A stretch of 64,000 nt of DNA from positions 434,001 to 498,000 of the forward strand of contig CP150559.1 in NCBI GenBank assembly GCA_049487715.1. The letters are read 5' to 3'. The stretch is from Pycnococcus provasolii. Lineage: Eukaryota; Chlorophyta; Pseudoscourfieldiophyceae; Pseudoscourfieldiales. Both the position numbers and the translations under genes were made by a program. Positions within the stretch are counted from its first letter, which is position 1. Each line of letters begins with the position of its first letter. Under the pieces are notes generated by a model, which was not told the DNA's origin, did not search any database, and saw nothing but the letters and a program-made list of their open reading frames with translations. Below are positions 1 to 8,020 of this stretch, one piece after another.

Positions 1-1
1 C

Positions 2-142
2 CAGGATGACATCGAGGATGAGGTTTCAATCGACACGTGCGCGAGCGGAAAGGTGCACCACCCCGTCACGGCGGCGCTGAGCAACTCGTTCGGCTTCGGA
101 GGCCACAACAGCGCTGTCATCTTCGCGCCGTTCGAGGAGTAG
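2..142 (+). CDS. 3-oxoacyl-ACP synthase, KAS II-like (C-terminal end only)
   Basis: The last 46 codons of a beta-ketoacyl-ACP synthase, running in from the left edge and ending at the TAG at 140-142. The tail contains SNSFGFGGHNSAVIFAPF, the conserved C-terminal strand and glycine-rich turn of condensing enzymes that elongate acyl-ACP in plastid type II fatty acid synthesis. The ending IFAPF is closer to plant KAS II than to KAS I, which usually ends in VAFSAF. The Cys-His-His catalytic triad lies outside the window, so activity cannot be judged. KAS II rather than KAS I or the mitochondrial enzyme is an inference from a short stretch. Confidence 0.85.
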   Translation, partial: QDDIEDEVSIDTCASGKVHHPVTAALSNSFGFGGHNSAVIFAPFEE

Positions 143-308
143 ACGCCCCCGTCGTGTGGGCGTTCGTCATACCAACACGGAACAAAGAAAGGCTGTTAGA
201 GAGGATTGTGGGGAGGACCAAAGAAAAAAGAAATAGTGTAACCGCATTGAAGGATAAATGCATGCAAAATCGAAGAAACAAAAAACTTGTACCGAGTTAC
301 TTTTCAGT

Positions 309-2657
309 TCAGAGAGGTCCTTCCATCCCTCCCTGGCTTGCGATCTGCGGTGTGCGCGCGTGACGCGTCGCTGGCCTTGCCTCGAAGATTGCCGACCTTG
401 CATCAAATGGACCAGTGCCCGAAGGCACTGAGCTCGTGCTCGCAGACGCGTAGAGGCCACCTGAAAGCTTCGGCATGCTAAATTCCGGCTCGGGCGTGGA
501 CCGACGCTGCAAAGGAAGATTGCGATTCTGGTGGTGGCCACCACGTCCACTCGTCTGCTCGGTGCGCGAGCCGGTGCGACGCGGAAACGACGGAGAGTTC
601 GGGAACGGAGACTCGTCAGCGGGGAAGGAGTTGAGGTCACCCTCGCTCCTTTCCGCCTCCTGCCAGACAGCCGTTAGGTACTGTGCACGTGCGCCATCGT
701 CCATCTCGGGGCTATGAGCTCTCCCAGAGATGGTCCCTCCGCCGGGAGCAGTCAGAGGTCTTCCGTGAACGTCGTACGGATTTTGCCCGATGTGTGCGCC
801 CCACGTATACAGCGTCTGCTGCTGCTTCTTGCGCGCGCGCAACTGGCCACCCGCTCGACGTCGACCCATGTACTCGGAGCTTGACCCGAACAGCTTTGCC
901 TGCTTCGGATCTAGCAGTTCGCGGCTGCCAATGCCGCCAAACTGGTTATGAAACGACTCCATCACCTTAACATTTGTCGCCTTGCCGCCACCCACGTTGC
1001 TCCAGTGCATGCGATCGCCTGACAGATCGTTGCGTAGCTTGTCGAAGAGAATCTTGATCTCGTCAATGCGATCCGCAAGCTCGTTCACAAGCTCGGCGTC
1101 AGCCTTGAGGCCAAGTTCATGGTCGGTGGATGCCGAAAGGTCACGTAGGCGCAGTGCGATCGCCGTATCTCCACCTCGCACGCTCTCCTCGAGCGTGGCA
1201 AGCGCCCTCTCGATCGCGAGACGATCAGCCTTCTCGGAGATTTGCGCCTCGAGATCAGAGCGCATGGACGTTCGCGCATCGCTCGCACTAGACGTCACGC
1301 CGTCAGCCACCTCCTTTAGCTTGGCGGGCGTGACAACACCCGCCTTATCCGCCTTCTCGCGCTCGAGCACATCGGCAAAGTCAGCCACCGCGGTGAGGCG
1401 ACCGCCCAGTTTGTCGAGGTCCGCCCGCACAGGCGCTATGCCCTCGCTGACACCAGCCTTGATCTGCTCGGGCACACCTTCACGGAACACGGTCCAAGCC
1501 TCCTCAAGGCTTGCACGCGATGACTCCGCGGCGACCAGGCGCTTGTCCAGCTCCGCGTGCCGCCGTTGTGCCATCGCATTGTTGTCACGGCCCTCCGCGA
1601 GCGCCATGGTCGCCGTCTTGTCCACCTGGTCGACTCGATCGAGCGCCGTGAGGGTTCGATCTTCGTGCACCGCAATCGTCTCCATGGCTGTGCTGCGAAA
1701 TTCCTCAAGCTGATAAAGCCTCGTTGCCAGGTCCTTGGCAGCGTTTTGATTACCGGTCGACTGCGCGGAGAACATGCGCGCCGCCGCCTCGGCGCGATCC
1801 GCGGCATCCATAGCCTCCGCCTGCCGCTTTGCGGTCGCTTCGAGCATCATGCGCATGCTCGCCTGCGCGGCATCCCACTCAGCGCGCAGCGATGAGGCGG
1901 ACGCCATTGCCTCCGTGGCCTGCTTGCCTGCCGTCTGCGCAGCCTGTAGGACGCGTTCGCTGTGTGCCTGCGCTGCTCGGGCAACCTCGAGCACTTCAGC
2001 GAGCTCCTGTTTCGTTGCGTACGTGGGCACGCCCGCCTCAAGTTCCCCGACACGCGACGCGAGTTTCTCGACGTCCGTGCGAGCTAGGTCAGCTTGACTC
2101 CGAGCAGCGTGCGCCGCTTCCTTCGCAGCCCGTGCTGTCCCCAGCGCGTCGTCGAGCAGCGCTCTCTCGAGCGCGCCTGAGCGCCCCTGCGAGTTTTCCG
2201 CCGCACTTTTGAAGGCGGCGATGTCCGTCTTGAGTCCCTGCAGGCTCAGTTCCGTGGACGTCTTGTACGTATAGAAGAGCTCGGACAGTTCGTCAACCTT
2301 ATGGTCAACCGCCTGAACTTCCTTCGAGCCGGCGCAGTGTGCAATTGTCGCATTTACGTCTTGAATCTTTATGTGCGCGTCGTCAATTCTCGCCTCGTAG
2401 GTGGACGTTTTCGCCTCCTCGGCGCGCAGTTGTCTGAGTATGGTTGCGCACAGGTCTTGTATTCCGGTGAGGTCGAGGGACACGAGCGGTCCTTGGTTTC
2501 TGACGACGTCACGCGCCGACAAGGCTGCTGCATGACTTCCTGCGCCTTGAGTTGCTATTGCTGGTGTTTGATTTGTTGAAGCGATAGGGGCGGCAACAAC
2601 GGGCGGCACGTCGCTGGCGAACGCCAGTGATATCGCAGAGTCTGAATTATTGGCCAT
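309..2657 (-). CDS. long coiled-coil protein of unknown function
   Basis: A 782-residue protein starting at the ATG at 2657. Roughly residues 75-560 are charged, Ala/Glu/Lys-rich and without proline, with heptad-like spacing that indicates a long coiled coil. The last 200 residues are Gly/Pro/Ser/Arg-rich and low in complexity. No catalytic motif or signal peptide is visible. Such proteins in algae are often cytoskeletal or flagellar, and IFT27 lies elsewhere in the window, but nothing here proves that role. It faces the JmjC gene head to head across about 415 bases. I do not recognise the family. Confidence 0.75.
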   Translation of the reverse strand: MANNSDSAISLAFASDVPPVVAAPIASTNQTPAIATQGAGSHAAALSARDVVRNQGPLVSLDLTGIQDLCATILRQLRAEEAKTSTYEARIDDAHIKIQDVNATIAHCAGSKEVQAVDHKVDELSELFYTYKTSTELSLQGLKTDIAAFKSAAENSQGRSGALERALLDDALGTARAAKEAAHAARSQADLARTDVEKLASRVGELEAGVPTYATKQELAEVLEVARAAQAHSERVLQAAQTAGKQATEAMASASSLRAEWDAAQASMRMMLEATAKRQAEAMDAADRAEAAARMFSAQSTGNQNAAKDLATRLYQLEEFRSTAMETIAVHEDRTLTALDRVDQVDKTATMALAEGRDNNAMAQRRHAELDKRLVAAESSRASLEEAWTVFREGVPEQIKAGVSEGIAPVRADLDKLGGRLTAVADFADVLEREKADKAGVVTPAKLKEVADGVTSSASDARTSMRSDLEAQISEKADRLAIERALATLEESVRGGDTAIALRLRDLSASTDHELGLKADAELVNELADRIDEIKILFDKLRNDLSGDRMHWSNVGGGKATNVKVMESFHNQFGGIGSRELLDPKQAKLFGSSSEYMGRRRAGGQLRARKKQQQTLYTWGAHIGQNPYDVHGRPLTAPGGGTISGRAHSPEMDDGARAQYLTAVWQEAERSEGDLNSFPADESPFPNSPSFPRRTGSRTEQTSGRGGHHQNRNLPLQRRSTPEPEFSMPKLSGGLYASASTSSVPSGTGPFDARSAIFEARPATRHARTPQIASQGGMEGPL

Positions 2658-3071
2658 CGAGGAACCTGAGGAGGAGTTATATACTCACTGGTCACTCCCT
2701 AACTTACCTTCTTCTTAAAGTTTAAGGTCTCTGAGGCACCACCTTAAGACGAGTGATGGGACGTGATGGGACAGGTTGATGGGAAGTGATGGCCCGAATA
2801 TTAATGAAGAGGAACGGCACCTGTGAGACCCGTGTACATACTGTAATCGCATGCATGTAAGGCCTTGCTTGTAAGACACATGATGTTTTTACAGGTTAAC
2901 GGTTGTGTTAATTGGTTCCTGTGATGTGACGTCATGCTGATGCGGGCTTGCCTTGCATGGCCTTGAGGTAAAGGGCCTTGCACATGGCTGGATCCCTCCC
3001 GACGGTTTCTTGCAAGGGGTTGGTTGCAAGGCGTGCGGCCGGGATCCATCAGGAGAATCACAACAACTTGG
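2658..3071. promoter_or_regulatory. divergent intergenic region
   Basis: This is the only spacer between the coiled-coil gene (leftward) and the JmjC gene (rightward), so it should hold both promoters. It contains degenerate direct repeats such as GTGATGGGACGTGATGGGAC near 2753-2772 and scattered CCTTG/CAAGG words. An in-frame TTG at 3024 would extend the JmjC protein, but there is no ATG before 3072. No RNA gene is seen. Confidence 0.4.
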
Positions 3072-4604
3072 ATGATGGCGTCGAAGGCGTCGAATGCGTC
3101 GATGTCGTCGGCGTCAGTGTCGGCGTCAGTGCCGGCGTCGTCCCCGTCGTCGGCGTCGGCGGCGCCGGCGCACACTCTTCAGGCTCGTATGAATACTCAG
3201 ACTTTGAGTGAGGTACCTCGCCTTTCCGTTTGTGATGTGCTTAATCATAAGAATGGGAACCCCTCTACATCTGTGGAGGAAGAGGAGCCTCTCTTGTCGT
3301 TGTCGGACTATTTTTTTAAGAATTTTTATTTGAAACGTTTGCCCGTCATTTTGTCTGGCGTCTTGTCGTCACAGGACTTTCCAGCTTCACAGCAGTTCAC
3401 GATCGAACACGTGCGTGACCTCGTGTGCAAACACGGTGACGTTAACGCAGTCGAGTGTGTCGCGCATGACGCAACCAAGGTTGGATTCTACGAGGATGTC
3501 GCAATCCCTACTCTCTCATCGTACTTCGACTACGTCAAGAAGGTCAGGGACGCACCTAAAGGTGTGCAGAAAGCCGCGCTGAAAAACGGAGTCACAATAC
3601 CACGCGAGTGCGTCGCGACGTCGTGCCCAGTTCCGAACGTCCTGCAAACTTTGCACGACCAAGGAAAAATCAAACTGCGCGACCTACTAGGTCGAAAGGA
3701 GGCGCGACTCTTCATCTCCTCGCGCGGCTTCCACGGACGGTGCCACTACGACAGGTTCGGGTATCCCTTCTTCTCCGCCCAGGTGAAAGGCTCCAAGACT
3801 TGGTACTTGTACAGCCACGACACGCTGCCACTCGTGCGTTCCGAGCCTTTCGATAACGCGCCGCCGCTCGACTTCTGCGACGCCAAAGTACGCACGGCGT
3901 TCCAAGGCAGTGTCGCAACTCTGCGTGAAGGAGACATGCTCTTCCTGCCGCCGTACACGTACCACTCTGTACGCCACGACGGCGACTTTAACGTCAACGT
4001 CGACTACAACTGCTGCATCGACGCCATCTGGGTGCGCGACGCACGAAGCGCTTTAGGCCGTGCGGACATTGCAAGTCTATGCGAAGGACGGGCGTTTTTG
4101 TGCGGAATGCTGCCCAGACTGCTCGTCGCGGACGCGAGGGAAGCCGCAGACGTCTCGTCGGATTTGCTTGAGGCTGCGTTCGACTCTGATGCGAAATCCG
4201 CGGTTCACAAGGTGATCAAGCGTGATAAGCAAACCCTCACGGAGGCACTGTCCGTTTGCGTCGAACAAGCTGGTGGTGGTGGTGAAGGCGTGCAGTCCGA
4301 TTTGCTCGTGGAAGCGATGTGCGCGGGCGAGGCTGCCTTTCCGGATGTCACCTCCGCCTTTCTTGGACTGTGCATGTTGGCACGTGGCTTAGAATCCGCG
4401 GGCGATGAGACACTCGAAGGACTGCGCACCGCGCTTGCGTTCGTCGCTCAACGCCTGCGTGGCATGCGCTTGCGCGATGGAGTTACGCTCGACGCTGCGA
4501 ACGCTGCACTCACCTCCACCGCAGCAATGTTTACCCGTAAGAACGACGTCGCGGAAAGTCACATCCGAGAATTTGTTTCCGCTGTAGTGAGTGGTGCGGC
4601 ATAG
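3072..4604 (+). CDS. JmjC/cupin-8 2-oxoglutarate oxygenase
   Basis: A 510-residue protein from the ATG pair at 3072. The double-stranded beta-helix core shows the iron-binding HxD in CHYDRF, a Lys in KGSKTWYLY suited to binding 2-oxoglutarate, and the distal His in LPPYTYHSV. This is the pattern of small JmjC hydroxylases such as JMJD7, KDM8, TYW5 and FIH, which hydroxylate protein or RNA side chains. The first 50 residues are Ala/Ser-rich and could be a targeting peptide, or the start may be the later Met before NTQTLSEVP. The C-terminal 200 residues are helical and unassigned. The substrate cannot be named from sequence. Confidence 0.85.
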   Translation: MMASKASNASMSSASVSASVPASSPSSASAAPAHTLQARMNTQTLSEVPRLSVCDVLNHKNGNPSTSVEEEEPLLSLSDYFFKNFYLKRLPVILSGVLSSQDFPASQQFTIEHVRDLVCKHGDVNAVECVAHDATKVGFYEDVAIPTLSSYFDYVKKVRDAPKGVQKAALKNGVTIPRECVATSCPVPNVLQTLHDQGKIKLRDLLGRKEARLFISSRGFHGRCHYDRFGYPFFSAQVKGSKTWYLYSHDTLPLVRSEPFDNAPPLDFCDAKVRTAFQGSVATLREGDMLFLPPYTYHSVRHDGDFNVNVDYNCCIDAIWVRDARSALGRADIASLCEGRAFLCGMLPRLLVADAREAADVSSDLLEAAFDSDAKSAVHKVIKRDKQTLTEALSVCVEQAGGGGEGVQSDLLVEAMCAGEAAFPDVTSAFLGLCMLARGLESAGDETLEGLRTALAFVAQRLRGMRLRDGVTLDAANAALTSTAAMFTRKNDVAESHIREFVSAVVSGAA

Positions 4605-4954
4605 TGTTGGACTTGTGTATTAAAAATTGATGTATTATACGCATTATGTATACGCAAAATTTATGTATAGACGCATGAGCGCTTGTCCTTGTCCTTTGAC
4701 ATGGCCTTGAAGGTAGAAGGAAGTGAACGCCAAAGTGGCTGCGCTTCGCGCGGAGACGGAGCAGCTTCGCGCTCGCTTCATGAAGAGAGGCAGCTAAATA
4801 CGACTCTAGATACTCCGGATAAAAGTAGTAAAAAGTAACTCCTAAGTCTTGATGTTGATTGATGCACAGTTTGGTGGCGGATGTGGCGGCGACAACAAGT
4901 CGCAAGTGGAGCTCTCGCGCAGCATGTATATTAATACAGTACAAAACAAATTGC
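4605..4954. other. convergent 3' intergenic region
   Basis: AT-richer spacer between the 3' ends of the JmjC and MFS genes. It contains poly(A)-signal-like words and no convincing gene. A short stretch at 4720-4800 resembles coding DNA (Glu/Ala/Arg codons) but has no start and no length. Confidence 0.3.
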
Positions 4955-6514
4955 TTACAGCTGGTGATAGCCGACGCCAAACGCGAGTGCGCCGAGAAGC
5001 GTCACCGCGCTGCTCGCACCAATCGCGACGGCAGCTCCGGCGGCATCTGCGACGAGCGCGACGAGCGTTCCTGCAGCGTATCCCAGATCGCGCCAGAATC
5101 GAAATGTGCCAATGGCGTACGAGATGGCACCTTTATTGCTCACACGATCTGAAACTGCGGCTGCGAGAACAGGATACGCGAGCGCGGTACCTAACCCGAG
5201 CAAAGCCGCCGCCAACGACGATTGCCATGCAAGGTCGTGAGGGACGTGTTCGTTCGTCCGTGCAAGAGACGCGAGAACAGCCAAGGCGACCGCAGAAGCG
5301 CCAAGACCAGTCACCACGAGAGCTCGCCTGCCAAGTCGGTCGCTAAGCGCACCCGCAAACACCTGCATGAATCCCTTGGGGAAGCTGTAGCTCGCGGCGA
5401 CGTAGTTGCGCTGCGTGGCAGACAGTCCGGCGTGGTCACGTAGCCAGAGGAGCAGCAAACCCCACGCCAACCCGGAGTTGAGATTGGCGATGAAACCACA
5501 AATGCAGCAGAGCATTCGGCTCACGTCTTTGATTGACGTGTCAACAAATGTGGCGCGAAACGTCGGTGGCGACGGCGATGACACTTCAAAAGCTTGTGAC
5601 GGCTGCAGTGCCGAGAGTGAGGTTGAAGATGTGAGCAGTTCGTCCTCGTCGCCTTGGTCCGCATTGGGAGATGCTGCGAAAGCTTCATTCATTGCAACCA
5701 GAGGCACGTCATCCTTTGGTGAAGCCGCCTTGGTTGTGCGGGAGGATGCAAGCGTTTCCGTCGCTACGAGCACCAGTCCCGCGGCGGCGGCAACGGCAGT
5801 GGCGGTGGCGGCGATGGCTGCGTAACCGTGGCACGTACATTCGCCTGTGCACGCCGCAGTCCAGTCTGACGGCGAAGCACACGAGGTTGCGACTTTGGCG
5901 CACGTGGCACTTCGCGTGACGTCCGTAAACGCGCACTTGACGTGTTTCGTTTCGAGCGTCGTTATCAGCACAGCCGCCGCGGCGATGGCTGAGTATCCCG
6001 CCGTCTCAATCCACCCGCTCGCGAGTCCCGCTCTTTCTTTTCCCGCTGCGTCCATGGCGCGCAGTAGACTTGCGCTCCACGTGAGTCCCTGTTCCACGCC
6101 AAGAACGGTACCTGTTGCTAGCGCCGCAAAGGGCCAGCTTCCCACATACGACGCGCGCGCCTCTGACACAAGCAAAACAGCGGGTGCCAATAAGAGCGCA
6201 GACCATCCGACGGCCAAGCAGAGGGATGTGCCACCCCACTGATTCTTGAAATCCCGAACTCGAACCAGAACACCCGCGAGTAAGTTGGCAAGTGCTTTCG
6301 ATGCGCCGAACGGCAGTAGGAAGAGGGCACGAATGGCGTACGAGTTAATCGGAGCAGAGAATGTCCGACTAGAGGAGTCTAATAGTGACAATTTAGCTAA
6401 CTGGAGCACAAAGCCGGTTAAGATGACGTGCACAGTGGCGGATAATAATGCTAGTAGGGACATGACAGTAGTATGCCCCATGGATGAGCACCTCATGGAG
6501 AGATGGAGCACCAT
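4955..6514 (-). CDS. MFS transporter, 12 membrane segments
   Basis: A 519-residue hydrophobic protein with about twelve membrane segments in two halves. They are separated by a hydrophilic loop at roughly residues 250-320 that contains Ser/Asp-rich sequence. The second half carries the MFS motif A as GALSDRLGRRALV in the loop after its second helix. A Cys-containing extramembrane loop sits near residues 190-225 (CAFTDV...CTGECTC). The substrate is unknown; major facilitator proteins move sugars, nitrate, phosphate, drugs and more. The ATG at 6514 starts MVLHLSMRCSSM, and a start at a later Met is possible. It is convergent with the JmjC gene. Confidence 0.85.
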   Translation of the reverse strand: MVLHLSMRCSSMGHTTVMSLLALLSATVHVILTGFVLQLAKLSLLDSSSRTFSAPINSYAIRALFLLPFGASKALANLLAGVLVRVRDFKNQWGGTSLCLAVGWSALLLAPAVLLVSEARASYVGSWPFAALATGTVLGVEQGLTWSASLLRAMDAAGKERAGLASGWIETAGYSAIAAAAVLITTLETKHVKCAFTDVTRSATCAKVATSCASPSDWTAACTGECTCHGYAAIAATATAVAAAAGLVLVATETLASSRTTKAASPKDDVPLVAMNEAFAASPNADQGDEDELLTSSTSLSALQPSQAFEVSSPSPPTFRATFVDTSIKDVSRMLCCICGFIANLNSGLAWGLLLLWLRDHAGLSATQRNYVAASYSFPKGFMQVFAGALSDRLGRRALVVTGLGASAVALAVLASLARTNEHVPHDLAWQSSLAAALLGLGTALAYPVLAAAVSDRVSNKGAISYAIGTFRFWRDLGYAAGTLVALVADAAGAAVAIGASSAVTLLGALAFGVGYHQL

Positions 6515-7000
6515 AATAGACTAAGAACCGGTGATCGCGATAACAGCAAGTCTGCGTTGTCTCCTTCTGAGGAACGCTTCAACGCGTGTCCTCGATAAAA
6601 GCGTTGATAAAAGACTAAGGCTGAGGTAAAAAAGACAACAATGACAGTGTGCGCGTTGACCTGAGTGAGGCTCGTGCGCGCGCAGCTGTCGGCTTGATGT
6701 ACGATGTGTCCCCGTCTGCTCGAAAAATAAATGGCCGCGGCGATCCTAAAGGTGGAGGATGCCTGCCAGGATGTCGGCGGAGCACCGGAGCACCAGGGAA
6801 GGGAAGGGAGGGAGAATCCGAACAAGTATAAAACAGTAAACCCCGAACGTTAAAGTAAAACTGTTTTTAAACCCCGAAACGACAAAAAGTTCAGTTTTTC
6901 CACCTGGTGTTTTCCTCCCTCCACTACTTACCGGGTACCTTTTTTTTTCGCTTTTTCGCTTTTTCGCTTTTTTCTTGCGCTTTTTTGCTTTTTCAATATC
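6515..7000. promoter_or_regulatory. divergent intergenic region with T-rich leader
   Basis: The spacer between the MFS gene and the carrier gene. Its right end, about 6940-6995, is a pyrimidine tract built from CGCTTTTT-like units that stops a few bases before the carrier ATG at 7001. The rest shows no gene. Confidence 0.5.
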
Positions 7001-7852
7001 ATGCCGCTCCCGCTTCTCCATGGCGGCTCCATGGTGGTGGGTCCACTTTCCCATGGGGCCCTGGCGTCTTTTGCTCGACACCTCGCCATCGGATACGTCG
7101 CGGGAGGCACAGGCGCCGCCGTCGTTTACCCCATGGACGTCGTGAAAACGCGCATGCAAGCAGACACATCCGGAAGGTACACGTCGGCCTTGCACTGCGC
7201 TAAACAGGCGCTCGCGGAAGGACGACTGTACGCAGGCCTGAAAGCGCAGCTCATCGGCGTGGCGCCTGAAAAAATGCTCAAACTTACCGCGTACTCAGCA
7301 GCGTTGCCTGTCGCGTACGATCTCTGCGGATACCACGGGTGGGGACCAGGAAGCGACGTGTCCATAGCGGCTGAGGCGATGGCTGGCGCCGTCGGGGGGT
7401 TCGCGCAGGTCATGATCACGTGTCCCATCGAGGTGGCGAAAATATCTCAGCAGCTTGGAGGCGACTCGTGCGCGCCGTACCGTGGACTTCTTTGCACGTG
7501 GGCGCGCGACATTCCTTCCGCGGCCATATTCTTTGCTGTCTACGCGCCGCTGTACCACCAGCTTTTGGAAAACGGAACGAGCGTCTTCCTCGCGAGTCTG
7601 CTTGCGGGAGTCGTCGCTGGCGTTCCCGCCGCGGCCTTGCCGACACCGTTCGACGTCGTGAAGACACGCGTGCAGGCGAGCGGCTCGCCGTTCCGCAACG
7701 GCCTCGAGTGTCTGCAGAGCATATTGTCGAGCACTGAGGAGGCGCCTGTGGCGGCGCTGTCTGCGGGTGCGGGTGCGCGCATAGCGCGTCTCGCGCCTCA
7801 GCTCGGCATCACGCTCAGTCTGTACAGCGCGTTGGAAACGAACTTCAAGTGA
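7001..7852 (+). CDS. mitochondrial carrier, aspartate/glutamate-carrier-like
   Basis: A 283-residue protein with the three tandem repeats of the SLC25 family: PMDVVKTRMQ near residue 44, PIEVAKISQQ near 142 and PFDVVKTRVQ near 216. Each ends an odd-numbered helix of the six-helix carrier. The segments GVAPEKMLKLT and RDIPSAAIFFAVYA match signature stretches of aspartate/glutamate and glutamate carriers (GVAPEKAIKLT, RDIPFSAIYFPVYA). The N-terminal EF-hand part of those carriers is absent, as in SLC25A22-type glutamate carriers. It should sit in the inner mitochondrial membrane. The substrate assignment is by family resemblance only. Confidence 0.88.
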   Translation: MPLPLLHGGSMVVGPLSHGALASFARHLAIGYVAGGTGAAVVYPMDVVKTRMQADTSGRYTSALHCAKQALAEGRLYAGLKAQLIGVAPEKMLKLTAYSAALPVAYDLCGYHGWGPGSDVSIAAEAMAGAVGGFAQVMITCPIEVAKISQQLGGDSCAPYRGLLCTWARDIPSAAIFFAVYAPLYHQLLENGTSVFLASLLAGVVAGVPAAALPTPFDVVKTRVQASGSPFRNGLECLQSILSSTEEAPVAALSAGAGARIARLAPQLGITLSLYSALETNFK

Positions 7853-7940
7853 AGATAGATTATTCAAGTGTACATAAACGAAGTGAAGTGGTTTTCACGA
7901 AACTCCGCCATATCCAAAATTCCAACACAGATATCCCCCG

Positions 7941-7959
7941 GGTTAGGGTTAGGGTTAGG
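7941..7959 (+). repeat. interstitial TTAGGG telomere-like repeat (3 units)
   Basis: Three consecutive GGTTAG units follow a CCCCCG run, about 60 bases before the ATG of the PhyH-QTGAL gene and in the sense orientation. It is too short and internal to be a chromosome end. In plants and yeasts similar telo-boxes are bound by Myb-type factors in promoters; that role is only inferred here. Confidence 0.75.
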
Positions 7960-8020
7960 AGTGTGTGTTTTGTGTTTTCCTGAGGACATCGCGAAAATTG
8001 TGTTTTAGGATTAGGCGCGT

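Noticed and set aside
982-1713. 243-codon plus-strand frame inside the coiled-coil gene
   Set aside because: Ser/Arg/Ala-rich shadow of the Ala/Glu/Leu coiled coil on the other strand.
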